From contig JAIETE010000177.1 in NCBI GenBank assembly GCA_019745505.1, forward strand, positions 1 through 37,212: a stretch of 37,212 bases of DNA. Reading direction: 5' to 3'. The stretch comes from Candidatus Obscuribacterales bacterium. Lineage in GTDB: Bacteria; Cyanobacteriota; Vampirovibrionia; Obscuribacterales; Obscuribacteraceae. The notes under the pieces are model-generated. The model saw only the letters and a list, made by a program, of their open reading frames with translations, ran no database searches and had not been told where the DNA came from. The position numbers and the translations under genes were made by a program. Positions 17,613 to 27,404 of this stretch are shown one piece after another. Numbering within the stretch: position 1 is the stretch's first letter; the number at the start of each line of letters is the position of its first letter.

Positions 17613-18560
17613 ATGAAAGGGAAATTGAAACTTAGACTCGTTTACGATCCGCGCTACAACTCGGATTTGAGCGTGTTGGGGATTAACGTCCACTTCGCGC
17701 TCGACAGAGGACAACGCGTACTAGACGAGTTGGCGGCAAAGAACGGCACGACCGTGACATACTGCCGCCCCAAGCCGCTCCGCAAGAGCGACTTGCTACT
17801 CGTCCACGACGAGAAATACCTGCAAAGCCTGCGCAACCCAAAAACCTGGCAACAGATTTTCGGGCTGCCGAAGGCGCCCGAGAACAGCGATACCACGAGA
17901 AAAGCGATTCGCAAATTGCTCGCTGAGATTCGCCTCAAGTCCGCAGGCACACTCCACGCTGCACGACACGCTCTCAAGAGCGGTCTGGCAGCCAACCTGG
18001 GCGCTGGTTACCACCACGCCTTCGCCGGACACGGAGACGGCTATTGTTCCATCAACGACATCGCCATTGCCATTCGCAAACTGAAAGCGGAAGGGCTCTG
18101 CAAAAAGGTGATGATTGTCGACGTCGACCTGCATCAGGGCAACGGCAACGCGGCTATTTTCCGCGACGACCCCGATGTTTTCACGTTCGACATCCACTCG
18201 CTGGAAGCTTATCCGCAAAAGAAAGAGAAGAGCTCTCTCGATATCGCCATTAGCGACGAGGAGCGGCATCTCTATCAGGAGAAGCTGGAAGCCGGTTTGA
18301 ATCAGGCCCTCGCCACATTCAGCCCGGACCTGATTTTCTTCGTTCAGGGCAGCGATGCGTATGTGAAAGATGTCGGCGCCGGCTTTCGCTACTTGCGGCT
18401 CACGCTGGAGCAGCTGAAGAAACGCGACAAATTCGTCATCGACACCTGCGTGAAACGCGGCATTCCCGTCACTCTCGTTTTTGCCGGTGGCTACGGACCG
18501 GAGGTCTGGCGCGTGCACTACAACGCAGTGCAGCACATGATGGACAAAGAAAATTCCTAA
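17613..18560 (+). CDS. histone deacetylase-family (AcuC/HDAC11-like) amidohydrolase
   Basis: This 315-aa zinc hydrolase would remove acyl groups from lysine or polyamines. Catalytic features are intact: the charge-relay His134-His135 (GYHHAFAGHGDG), zinc ligands Asp172 and His174 (VDVDLHQGNG), the third ligand Asp248 (VQGSD) and the transition-state Tyr294 (AGGY). The class IV HDAC11-like group is suggested by GYCSINDIAIAI and the short length. In bacteria such enzymes act on acetyl-CoA synthetase or acetylpolyamines; neither pathway is adjacent. AAAGG lies eight bases before the ATG. It converges on the GRDP-like gene with a paired terminator between them. Confidence 0.92.
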   Translation: MKGKLKLRLVYDPRYNSDLSVLGINVHFALDRGQRVLDELAAKNGTTVTYCRPKPLRKSDLLLVHDEKYLQSLRNPKTWQQIFGLPKAPENSDTTRKAIRKLLAEIRLKSAGTLHAARHALKSGLAANLGAGYHHAFAGHGDGYCSINDIAIAIRKLKAEGLCKKVMIVDVDLHQGNGNAAIFRDDPDVFTFDIHSLEAYPQKKEKSSLDIAISDEERHLYQEKLEAGLNQALATFSPDLIFFVQGSDAYVKDVGAGFRYLRLTLEQLKKRDKFVIDTCVKRGIPVTLVFAGGYGPEVWRVHYNAVQHMMDKENS

Positions 18561-18565
18561 AGAAG

Positions 18566-18648
18566 ATGCCGATGAGCGATCCCGATCAGTTCTTCAGGTT
18601 CGAGGTTCGAACCTGAAGAACACCGGGGTTGCCTGTCGGCATTTTTTC
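18566..18648 (+). terminator. nested hairpin terminator with a perfect 15-bp inner stem
   Basis: The outer arms ATGCCGA (18566-18572) and TCGGCAT (18636-18642) precede TTTTTTC. Inside is a perfect 15-bp inverted repeat, GTTCTTCAGGTTCGA (18589-18603) and its complement (18607-18621), with a 3-base loop. The outer stem with its T-run is a usual rho-independent end for the deacetylase gene; the inner stem is far longer than needed. Confidence 0.75.
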
Positions 18649-18659
18649 TTTGGTCGCAG

Positions 18660-18682
18660 TTTTACTATATGCTTTAATATTC
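18660..18682. other. AT-rich junction motif, copy b
   Basis: TTTACTATATGCTTTAATAT lies between two opposed terminators. It is nearly identical to copy a at 8150 and shares a CC...CCGC...AAAA tail with copy c at 23857. Confidence 0.5.
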
Positions 18683-18694
18683 CAACCGCAAAAA

Positions 18695-18743
18695 GCATAT
18701 CCCCGAGAGGCGCAGTCGAAACCGCCCGCCCTCAGGGATATGC
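18695..18743 (-). terminator. terminator of the TPM/GRDP operon
   Basis: GCATATCCC (18695-18703) pairs with GGGATATGC (18735-18743); a GC-rich inner stem fills the 31-base loop. On the minus strand TTTTTGCGG follows. Confidence 0.65.
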
Positions 18744-18761
18744 CGAAACCGAATCTAGTGC

Positions 18762-19313
18762 CTACAGCGCTTCGTCGGAAGGCTGCGGGAACAGCTCGAG
18801 CAGCGTGCTCTTGGCGCGCCTCGGAAGCACGGGCAGTGCCGCCAGGATCGCTCGCCAGTCGATCGACTCATTGGGCTTGCCCCAGATTTGCACTGGCGGC
18901 TCACCGAAAAACCCCTTGTAGTCTTCCAGGGTGCGTTCGTAGAGGGCCGCGAACTTAGCCTGGTCGGCATCCGATCCGTTGCCCGGATGGTGATGAATCG
19001 GCTGCTTGAAGATCCGCATGCACAGCACTTCCCAGTAACTGTACGTGTAGATCAGGTGCAAGTGCCACGCCTCGTCCACGAAGGTCGAGGGCGTCACCAT
19101 GTGACCGGTCACCTTGAGCAGGAAGAGGAATTTGCGGTATTCCTCGATGACGCGCAACGCCAGGGCAATATCCCACTTGTTGCGCTTGGCCAGACGCTTG
19201 GAGAAGTTGTACTCCACGCCCGGCTCATCGAAGACGAATTCCTGGAGCTGGCGCCAGAGTTCGGCGTGCTCCTCCGGGATGTTGTATCCCGCATTGGCTG
19301 TCTGTGTCGACAT
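18762..19313 (-). CDS. GRDP-like (glycine-rich domain-containing protein-like) protein
   Basis: This 183-aa helical protein carries VDEAWHLHL at residues 79-87 and a HHHPG segment at 107-111, the signature pattern (VDxxWHxH ... H.P) of the PF07173/DUF1399 family named for plant glycine-rich domain proteins. The clustered His and Asp residues could bind a metal; biochemical function is not established. GGAGG is seven bases before the ATG at 19313. It follows the TPM gene by 78 bases on the same strand, with a hairpin in the gap. No Gly-rich tail is present here; instead the TPM partner carries one. Confidence 0.78.
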   Translation of the reverse strand: MSTQTANAGYNIPEEHAELWRQLQEFVFDEPGVEYNFSKRLAKRNKWDIALALRVIEEYRKFLFLLKVTGHMVTPSTFVDEAWHLHLIYTYSYWEVLCMRIFKQPIHHHPGNGSDADQAKFAALYERTLEDYKGFFGEPPVQIWGKPNESIDWRAILAALPVLPRRAKSTLLELFPQPSDEAL

Positions 19314-19320
19314 TCAATTA

Positions 19321-19351
19321 CCTCCAAAGAAGGAGGCATCGCTGCCTCCTT
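19321..19351 (-). promoter_or_regulatory. intercistronic hairpin overlapping SD-complementary sequence
   Basis: A perfect 9-bp stem (19330-19338 with 19343-19351, 4-base loop) lies directly before the GGAGG ribosome site (19321-19325, minus strand). On the minus strand its 3' arm TGCCTCCTT can also pair with that GGAGG, so the hairpin and a blocked ribosome site are alternatives. CTTT after the stem could also give partial termination. Confidence 0.55.
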
Positions 19352-19391
19352 GTGCTAGGACTGGGAGAGGAAATAGATTGGCTCCGACACA

Positions 19392-20165
19392 TCAGTCGCC
19401 GCCGCCGCCACCGCAGCCACCACCGCCGCCGCAACTGCTGCCGCTGCTGCACGAGGAAACGAACCAGCCTCCGCTGCTGCTGCTGCCACTGCCTCCACTC
19501 GAAGCGCGAGCGATGAGGATGATGATCAACAGAACCACGGCGATGATGATGATGACCGTCCACGTACCGTAGGTCCAGCCGAAAAGACCGGGCGTCGACC
19601 ACCACGAAGCATCCGAGACTCCGCCCGCCTTCAATTCGGCATTGACGTTGTCCAGGATGGTGAGCAGACCGGTCGCCGGGTCAGCCCGCATGAACTTCTT
19701 GATGGTCGGAACGACGGGGCCGCTCGAGCTCGAGAAGTGGTCGCGGGTGAAACCCTTGCCCTGCATGTAGGAGCCCACGCGCACCGCAGTCGAGCCGGCG
19801 TCGGAGCCCTTGGAACGAATGTAGAGGATGATCAGGATGCGGTCTTCGGAGAAGCCGCTTTCGTAACGCCAGCGCTCCCACAGCCGCGTGTGCAGCATAT
19901 TGGGCGCCCAGTCGTCGCGGCTGCCGGCGGAGAGCTCGTCGCCCTGCTCGGTGACCACGACGTAGACGTTGAGACCGTCAGGCGCGTGCGCCTTGACCTG
20001 CGCTTCGAAGTCGGCGGGCAGGTTGATGCGCGAGGACATCTTCGCGTCGACATAGACATGTTGCGCGGGGTCGAAATTGGGAAGCCAGGTGTCGGCCGCC
20101 TGAGCGGGCAGCGCCCCGAGCAACATCCCGACGACTGCGGTGAGCATGATGAACAGTTTCTGCAT
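19392..20165 (-). CDS. secreted TPM-domain protein with Cys/Gly-rich tail
   Basis: This 257-aa protein has a signal peptide (residues 1-23, ending AQA), a TPM domain of about 150 residues (about 35-185, with LNVYVVVTEQGDEL and the SEDRILIILYIRSKG strand) and a membrane helix (about 204-224). A tail rich in Ser, Gly and Cys ends CGGGGGCGGGGGD. TPM proteins face the periplasm and are linked to photosystem II repair in plants (Psb32/TLP18) or to phosphatase-like activity; here the role is unknown. The frame is open to 20405, but ATG 20165 starts a good signal peptide and has an AGAGGA site. It is the first gene of the operon with the GRDP-like gene. Confidence 0.85.
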   Translation of the reverse strand: MQKLFIMLTAVVGMLLGALPAQAADTWLPNFDPAQHVYVDAKMSSRINLPADFEAQVKAHAPDGLNVYVVVTEQGDELSAGSRDDWAPNMLHTRLWERWRYESGFSEDRILIILYIRSKGSDAGSTAVRVGSYMQGKGFTRDHFSSSSGPVVPTIKKFMRADPATGLLTILDNVNAELKAGGVSDASWWSTPGLFGWTYGTWTVIIIIAVVLLIIILIARASSGGSGSSSSGGWFVSSCSSGSSCGGGGGCGGGGGD

Positions 20166-20860
20166 ACGTTGTTTTCCTCTTGCGAGTTTGAATCGCGAAG
20201 TGAGACAAACCGAAATTTGCCTCGTACCAGTTTTCGTGTGATTGCTCACACGAGTCCACGGAATATGCACCGGACCTGTTCCAACCACAGACACTGCCGA
20301 GCAGGTCTGCCAAGTACAAAAGCGTATTGAAGCGCGCTGAGTGCTTAGTTTCGGTTTAGTCCAGGTCGCAAGTTGCACAAAGAAAAGAGGCCTCCAGACT
20401 CTCATATGACAGGGTCATGAAAGAAACCCGATCGCCTGAGTTGTTATAAAGCTTCAAAAGTCCTTGCTTGTATAGCTTGCGCGAACTTGTCAAGAGACAG
20501 GCATTAAGGCCCGAATCTCCCACTTCGCGCGAGAGGTGAAAGGTTTGCATAAAGAGCATGTGAACTAGCTGTCTGTGGCCACTTGAGCCTGCTCTCAGTA
20601 CTCATGTTCTAGATCAGCAAAAAGAATTTGAGTGCAAAACTGTCTGAACTGGTCAGGTTTCAGCAAAAAGCCCATAAATGCTATTTGGTTGCCATCTGCC
20701 TTGTGTTAGCCAGTAATTGTCTTTGCATTTTCATTCAGCATCAGTTTTTTCTCTCAAACAAGAACAAACTATCTCTCCCTCGTGAATATGGACAGCGCGT
20801 AGCGCTGCCCGACTGGTGCCGTTTAAATTCCAAACCAATTGACCAAACTAGGAGACTAAA
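20166..20860. other. 695-base intergenic region, divergent
   Basis: This region separates the TPM operon from the ClpX-like operon. An open frame at 20628-20924 (TTG start, no Shine-Dalgarno site) and one at 20356-20559 (minus) have no family features. The base composition is more AT-rich towards 20570-20860. It probably holds the promoters of both operons; no specific site is convincing. Confidence 0.4.
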
Positions 20861-21295
20861 ATGCGACACATCTTCAATGTCGTATCTGGTGGCATTTTGC
20901 TGGGTCTTTCACTGTTGGCGATAACCATTCTCACTGCCCTCTACGCTACACCATGGCAGGCGGCCACCATTTTGTCGGTGCTTGCCGGTATCTTCGCATC
21001 CGTGAGCCTTTACTGCGGTGCAAATACCGAAACTCGTGCACTGAGGCAGCGACTGGCAGAGACACAGCAGCACGTTCAACACCTGGAAGCTAACATCGCC
21101 GAAGACAAAGCCGTAACAGCCGGGCTCGAAGAGACGCTCAGGCAAGCACAAGCCCGGCAGTCTCAGCTCGAGCGCGACATCTCTGTGCGCGATTCAGTCC
21201 TGCGCGATGTACTCGTTCGTGATGCCCTGCTCGTCGTTCAATTCGTCTTCGTCCTCGACGCGCAAGCCGAAGAAGAGCCGCCGCTCTTCATCTGA
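20861..21295 (+). CDS. two-helix membrane protein with coiled coil
   Basis: This 144-aa protein has two N-terminal membrane helices (about 5-28 and 30-52). A coiled-coil segment of about 65 residues (ETRALRQRLAETQQHVQHLE and on to LERDISVRD) follows, then a hydrophobic, acidic end. It resembles no named family. TAGGAG lies seven bases before the ATG. It is first of three genes leading to the ClpX-like unfoldase; gaps are 96 and 38 bases. A coiled-coil membrane partner could recruit the unfoldase to the membrane, which is inference from order only. A 7-bp hairpin (21272-21289) lies at the very end of the gene. Confidence 0.72.
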   Translation: MRHIFNVVSGGILLGLSLLAITILTALYATPWQAATILSVLAGIFASVSLYCGANTETRALRQRLAETQQHVQHLEANIAEDKAVTAGLEETLRQAQARQSQLERDISVRDSVLRDVLVRDALLVVQFVFVLDAQAEEEPPLFI

Positions 21296-21391
21296 CGGTT
21301 GCATCGGACTTCGCTTCGTCCAAAGGAACGGACTCGCGTCGTCACCTGAGGGCGCAAGAAATACTTCACGTCCAGACCACAAGGTTTTTGT

Positions 21392-21733
21392 ATGTCCTTC
21401 AACGAATTTTTGTACGGAATTGCACTTGTCGTCTCTGCTCTCGTGTCCCTGCTCATGCTCACATTCGCTCGCTCGGGGCTTGGTTTTCTGGCGCTTCTCG
21501 TCGGCTCGGCGGCGAACTATGTGTTGATGCTTTATCTTGCCTGGTACGTGGCACCCTACTGCGCATTCGCATACGCCATCGTCAGCCTTATCGCCGGCGC
21601 TGTGCTCGAAACAGTCATCTGCGACAAAGAAGATGCAGAACGCAGCAGAGCCAAAATCGCTCGTGAGCGCGAAGAAGCTGCAAAGTCGGACGCTCGCGAG
21701 CAGGCAAACGAAACCGATGAAGGTGCGCGCTAG
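21392..21733 (+). CDS. membrane protein with charged helical tail
   Basis: This 113-aa protein has two or three hydrophobic helices in residues 8-75 and then a strongly charged helix (DKEDAERSRAKIAREREEAAKSD), probably cytoplasmic. The family is not recognised. AAGG is seven bases before the ATG. The gap to the ClpX-like gene is 38 bases, so translation from a shared message is likely. Confidence 0.7.
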   Translation: MSFNEFLYGIALVVSALVSLLMLTFARSGLGFLALLVGSAANYVLMLYLAWYVAPYCAFAYAIVSLIAGAVLETVICDKEDAERSRAKIAREREEAAKSDAREQANETDEGAR

Positions 21734-21771
21734 ACACCTTTTCCTTTCTTTCACTTCAACTGGAGAAAGTT

Positions 21772-23712
<1,941 letters not shown>

Positions 23713-23768
23713 CACTGGGCGAAAAATAAGCGCAAGGGACGGCGCGGCAAACGCTTCGACGCAAAACC

Positions 23769-23803
23769 AGGAGGCCCTCGTCCTGAGGGCCTCCTTTTCT
23801 TTT
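23769..23803 (+). terminator. terminator of the ClpX-like operon
   Basis: AGGAGGCCCTC (23769-23779) pairs with GAGGGCCTCCT (23785-23795), with loop GTCCT, followed by TTTCTTTT. This is a textbook intrinsic terminator. Confidence 0.85.
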
Positions 23804-23856
23804 CCGGGGCGGCTCTTCACTGCATCGAACCTAGCTATTTTATTTTCGCCATAGCC

Positions 23857-23877
23857 TACTACGCTTTATCATATCCC
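23857..23877. other. AT-rich junction motif, copy c
   Basis: CTACTACGCTTTATCATAT lies between the plus terminator at 23769 and the minus terminator at 23891. It is related to copy b and very like copy d at 29818. Confidence 0.5.
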
Positions 23878-23890
23878 ACCCGCCAAAAGA

Positions 23891-23941
23891 GAAGGTCCCG
23901 AGAAGCACACACCAGATACGGTGCGGGTTCCCGGGACCTTC
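23891..23941 (-). terminator. terminator of the SDR gene
   Basis: GAAGGTCCCG (23891-23900) pairs with CGGGACCTTC (23932-23941); GCAC/GTGC pair inside the loop. On the minus strand TCTCTTTTGG follows. Confidence 0.7.
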
Positions 23942-23988
23942 AAGTACTGCAGATATTCGCTTTCTATTCAGACCGCGGACCGTCGCCC

Positions 23989-24975
23989 TTACTTGTCAGT
24001 CTTCTGCGGGGCTGCAGCAGCGTCGGTGGCGGTCGTCGCTCCCGAGCCCTCAGCCTTTGCCTGCGCGTCGGCAGCACCGTCTCCGGCAACAACCGCGGCA
24101 TCTGCCTTCGGCTGTGCAGCAGGCTTCTTCACCGGCATCTGCTTGGGCGGCTTGCCGAGGAAGAAGTCGGGCAGCGGAGCCACCTTCGGATGCACGTTGT
24201 ACTTGCTCAGGTCCTTCATGCCCGTGCCTTTGAGAACGGTCGAGTCGATGAAGAAATTGCCGGTGCAAGCATCCGACGGCTGGTTGAAGATCCAGTACGC
24301 GGCATCAGCGACGATGTCCGGCGTGCGGGCAGCAGCGAAGGACTCCTTCACATCGCCCAGAATGTTGCGAATCGCCGACGTGTCGATAGCTGTCTCCGGC
24401 CAGAGCGAATTGACCGCAATCTTCTGCTTGCGGAATTCCCGAGCCATGCCCAGCGTACACATGCTCATTCCGTACTTGGAGAGCGTGTAGGCCAGATGCG
24501 GCGCGAACCAGTCAGCGTCCAGGTTGAGCGGAGGCGACAGGTTGAGGATGTGGGGGTTGGCACTCGACTTCAGATGAGGCAGCGCATGCTTCACCGTCAT
24601 GTAAACGGCGCGGGCATTCACCGACTGCATGAGGTCGAAGCGCTTCATGTCCGTGTTTTCAGTGTCGGTCAGCTGAATCGCACCAGCGTTGTTGACGATG
24701 ATGTCGATGCCGCCGAATGCTTCCACGGTTTTGGCGATGGCGTTCTTGATCTGCTCTTCGTCGCGCACGTCGCAAGCGATAGCGATTGCTTCGCCGCCCG
24801 CTTCCTTGATGGCATCCACAGCAGTGTGAATGGTGCCGGGAAGCTTCTCATGCGCAGTGACGGTCTTGGCGGCGACAGCGATCTTGGCTCCGTCTTTGGC
24901 CGCTTTCAACGCAATTGCCAAACCGATTCCCCGAGACGCCCCAGTGATGAACAGAACCTTGTTTTTCAGGCTCAT
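23989..24975 (-). CDS. HSDL2-like short-chain dehydrogenase with low-complexity tail
   Basis: This 328-aa SDR oxidoreductase has the cofactor motif TGASRGIG near residue 10, NNAGA, and the active-site YxxxK (YTLSK). The catalytic Ser region reads ILNLSPPLN, which is typical of HSDL2-like SDRs. The SDR domain ends at about residue 260. A 65-residue Ala/Lys/Pro-rich tail (KKPAAQPKADAAVVAGDGA and onward) replaces the sterol-carrier domain of eukaryotic HSDL2. Substrate is unknown; lipid or fatty acyl compounds would fit the family. The start at 24975 is chosen because GGAG, overlapping the upstream in-frame ATG, is ideally spaced for it. Confidence 0.9.
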   Translation of the reverse strand: MSLKNKVLFITGASRGIGLAIALKAAKDGAKIAVAAKTVTAHEKLPGTIHTAVDAIKEAGGEAIAIACDVRDEEQIKNAIAKTVEAFGGIDIIVNNAGAIQLTDTENTDMKRFDLMQSVNARAVYMTVKHALPHLKSSANPHILNLSPPLNLDADWFAPHLAYTLSKYGMSMCTLGMAREFRKQKIAVNSLWPETAIDTSAIRNILGDVKESFAAARTPDIVADAAYWIFNQPSDACTGNFFIDSTVLKGTGMKDLSKYNVHPKVAPLPDFFLGKPPKQMPVKKPAAQPKADAAVVAGDGAADAQAKAEGSGATTATDAAAAPQKTDK

Positions 24976-25509
24976 GTGGTGCTCCATTTTTTTGTGGAAA
25001 TCCAAAACCGCAGGTCACCTTCCTCTCGAGCTTCACCTCAGGGTGAGCGTGCGAAAAGAAGCTGAGTGGTATGAATTTCAGGTTTTTATTGGGACTTTGT
25101 CGGAAAGAAAAAGAGAAGGAAATGAAGGCGTTAATCCTCCACAAGTCGTGACTGCTCATGCAATTCTTGAATACTCGCCAGCGGAGGCACTGGCTTATTT
25201 CTCGCACAGAATCAGCCTTTTGACATCCAGCCTGTGAAAACTCCGAGCATTGCGAATCACGCACTTGCGCGAAGAATTCGGCAAGACCCCCAACCCGCGA
25301 CATGCCAAGAGGCGCATCACTAAGCGATTCACGCAGCTAGTCCACACGCTACCAGGATCACGCCCAAGGTTTTCAAGCGGATCAAAAACAGAGCAAGAAG
25401 CCGATATTTGCTGCATTTAAGCCAACAAATGGCGCAGTCCATGCAAAGCCATCGGCATGTTCAAAAGCGGAGAATCGACACGCAGACACGGCTTTTGCGC
25501 TTATGTAAA

Positions 25510-25567
25510 CGTCTATGAACAGGCTTAAGGTCATACTTGTTAATAAGCTCGTAGACGCGCGTTTTTG
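25510..25567 (+). terminator. orphan terminator-like hairpin
   Basis: CGTCTATGA (25510-25518) pairs, with one GU, with TCGTAGACG (25549-25557). GCTTA (25523-25527) pairs with TAAGC (25544-25548) inside. GCGCGTTTTTGTT follows. It points in the plus direction but no plus-strand gene precedes it, so it may end a small RNA starting between about 25050 and 25500. Confidence 0.45.
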
Positions 25568-25763
25568 TTAGTTTCTATACGCTCTTACTTCTTTTTTCCC
25601 CGCCCATACTCTCCGGCCAATCCCACACTTGCGTTTTTTTCCACCCTCCGGATTCGAGCGAATAGCTTGGGGCACGGACACGAATCAAATTGCCGTCGGT
25701 GCGAGATTTTTCTGCACACTTCAAGCGTGCAGCGCCGGTAGGGAGAGTAAGAGTGACAAACAC

Positions 25764-25779
25764 TGCTGAGAAATCAGCA
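25764..25779 (+). other. 5' leader hairpin with GAAA tetraloop
   Basis: TGCTGA and TCAGCA enclose the stable tetraloop GAAA, just before the AAGGA ribosome site of the gene at 25794. It may stabilise the leader or tune ribosome access. Confidence 0.45.
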
Positions 25780-25793
25780 AGGATGATCTTGTT

Positions 25794-26315
25794 ATGAACA
25801 CATTGCAGCGTCAATTCGGGTCGCGCTTCGTCGAGATGGTCAAGGCTTCGCCGCGACTGGTCGCCGACGTGAGACGACTCCGGCGCCGCGGAGTTCGCAT
25901 CAAAACTCTGCGTGGCTCGATCGATGCCTGGTGCATCAAGGACGACAAACTGGTCGCTCTTGGCACAGGCAATTCGGCGCAAGTCGGCGTGATGGCTCTG
26001 GCTCACGAGTCGAACCACATGCTGCGCGAGCGCATCAGTATGAAGGCAGTCAACCGTGTCAGCGAAGCCAAATGGGTTCGCGAGTTCATGGAAGAAGAAA
26101 CCGACTGCTTCTTGAGGGAGGCTCAAACTGCCGATGATCTTCAGCGAGCAGGATTCAAGCTCACGAAGTATGCCCGCTCCTGGTTGCGCACCATGCGCAG
26201 AGGCGGCAGGGCTGCAGTGCGTAAGCGGGTCTACCGCACGCGCGTCATTGGAACCAGACTGAGCTACCCGGAATACGTCCGGCTCATGTATCGCGAAAAT
26301 CGGACGGCAGCCTAG
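25794..26315 (+). CDS. small HExxH protein A, putative zinc metallopeptidase
   Basis: This 173-aa basic protein contains LAHESNH with a HExxH zinc motif at residues 71-75. An EETDC segment at 101-105 may supply a third, acidic ligand. It is a paralogue of the protein at 28084: both begin with xxLxxQFGS, then ASPxLxxDVRxLRxxGVRI, and share the LAHExxH, EExxC and YPEY blocks. No signal peptide is seen, so it is probably cytoplasmic or co-exported. The family is not one I can name with certainty; it resembles predicted minimal gluzincins. The start is confirmed by alignment with the paralogue, although AAGGA is about ten bases away. Confidence 0.75.
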   Translation: MNTLQRQFGSRFVEMVKASPRLVADVRRLRRRGVRIKTLRGSIDAWCIKDDKLVALGTGNSAQVGVMALAHESNHMLRERISMKAVNRVSEAKWVREFMEEETDCFLREAQTADDLQRAGFKLTKYARSWLRTMRRGGRAAVRKRVYRTRVIGTRLSYPEYVRLMYRENRTAA

Positions 26316-26350
26316 CTGTATCGAGCGAATTTCTTCACTGGAGGCTTCAC

Positions 26351-26458
26351 ATGAGTGAGGCTTTCAGGCGGACATTCGTCTCGCCGCGATACGCACAGCG
26401 CTTACTCGCGACCCCTCCATTTACGAGCAAAACATCGCTCACCGATGGAATGCGCTAG
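26351..26458 (+). CDS. possible 35-aa small protein
   Basis: A 36-codon open frame (MSEAFRRTFVSPRYAQRLL and onward) begins 35 bases after the HExxH protein A gene. It has a strong TGGAGG ribosome site seven bases before its ATG. It is basic, without membrane helix or known motif. It could be a real small gene or a leader peptide; the ribosome site is the main support. Confidence 0.35.
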   Translation: MSEAFRRTFVSPRYAQRLLATPPFTSKTSLTDGMR

Positions 26459-26514
26459 CGCAGTCCATTGAGTAAAAGCCGTGCTCGGCACGGCTCAGAA
26501 AGAGGAAAAGCACT

Positions 26515-26724
26515 GTGGCACGCGAAAATTGCACACACCCCAAGGGCATCGAGTACGTGAAATATGTCGGTGGCTACGAGCTCTCTGGCGGCGGCTTTCA
26601 TGCCACCTTCAGTTGCCGTTGCCCGATCTGCTTCACGGAAATCCCGCTGACCTGCTCGGGGTCGAAGGAATACGTGGAGAATTTCCACGCCGAGATCAAG
26701 GCAAAGAAGCTGCTGGATTACTGA
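26515..26724 (+). CDS. small Cys-rich protein, possible zinc ribbon-like
   Basis: This 69-aa protein starts at GTG 26515, with GAGGAAA about nine bases upstream. Residues 1-32 are Gly/Tyr/Phe-rich (YVGGYELSGGGFHATF), and CRCPIC with a later Cys at about residue 47 suggests a small metal site or disulphide. It resembles no named family. It lies between the two HExxH genes and may belong to the same operon. Confidence 0.55.
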   Translation: MARENCTHPKGIEYVKYVGGYELSGGGFHATFSCRCPICFTEIPLTCSGSKEYVENFHAEIKAKKLLDY

Positions 26725-26978
26725 TCGGCTGAAAGGCTGAGAGGCTAGTCCCTGCTTTAGTTCGTCTGCGCGTCCCGCCGTCTTACTCTCTCGAGGGCGC
26801 CGACAAGGCCCCAAAGGAAAGAGGCTGGTGGGGCGCGCAGGCGGCGCCTGTATCTATCAAAGGGTCCGCAGACGAGCGCCGCAGCATATTCCGAAAACGT
26901 GCTGCTCGACTCAAATCACGCGTCAATTAAGGGCGCGTTTCTGCGGAGTTTTAAAATACATTTTTCTAGGAGATTTAC

Positions 26979-27404
26979 ATGAGCCCAAGCATCATGTACA
27001 TCCTCATGGGCGTCCTCATCCTCGGCGCCGTCATCATTGCCGCCTCCGCGCGCCGGCGTCCGGTCGACCAGAGCTATCGAAAGAACAAGCTCGCGCACGA
27101 CCTCAAGTGGCTCAAAATCGGCATCGACGAAGTGGAGCGCCGGCTGCAGTCGGCGAAGAAGTGCGCCTGCAATCTCGAAGCGGCGCGCAATCTGGAGAAA
27201 GTGAAGCAATATCATGGGCGCGCCGACGCCGCGGTCAAGGGCATTGCCGAAGGCACCAATCACGACATTCTCGCCGCCGAAAGCGAACTGACCGCCAACC
27301 AGCAACTGCTCGCCAACGCACGCGCTCATCTCGAGCGCGCCGAACACGAGCAATGCGACATCCCCGAAGATGGTCGCAAGGGAGGTTGCCGTGCCGATGA
27401 ATGA
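26979..27404 (+). CDS. single-pass membrane protein with helical tail
   Basis: This 141-aa protein has one N-terminal membrane helix (about 5-23), a basic stop-transfer (ARRRP) and about 110 residues of amphipathic helix (KLAHDLKWLKIGIDEVERRL and ARAHLERAEHEQCD). This topology recurs at 28823 and 29230. AGGAGA lies seven bases before the ATG. Its end overlaps the thioredoxin-like gene by 14 bases, so the two are translationally coupled. Confidence 0.78.
   Translation: MSPSIMYILMGVLILGAVIIAASARRRPVDQSYRKNKLAHDLKWLKIGIDEVERRLQSAKKCACNLEAARNLEKVKQYHGRADAAVKGIAEGTNHDILAAESELTANQQLLANARAHLERAEHEQCDIPEDGRKGGCRADE

Larger units (their letters stand above)
25006..25793. other. 788-base divergent intergenic region
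   Basis: No credible protein gene is seen between the SDR start and the first small HExxH gene. It contains a terminator-like hairpin (25510-25567) with no gene upstream of it, and a 6-bp hairpin with a GAAA tetraloop just before the HExxH gene. Open frames here lack ribosome sites or family features. Confidence 0.4.

Noticed and set aside
20628..20924. 98-aa open frame with a hydrophobic stretch
   Set aside because: It has a TTG start with no ribosome site and overlaps the well-supported start at 20861 in another frame.
25575..26126. 183-aa minus-strand open frame over HExxH protein A
   Set aside because: It is antisense to a gene supported by a paralogue at 28084, so it is treated as a shadow.
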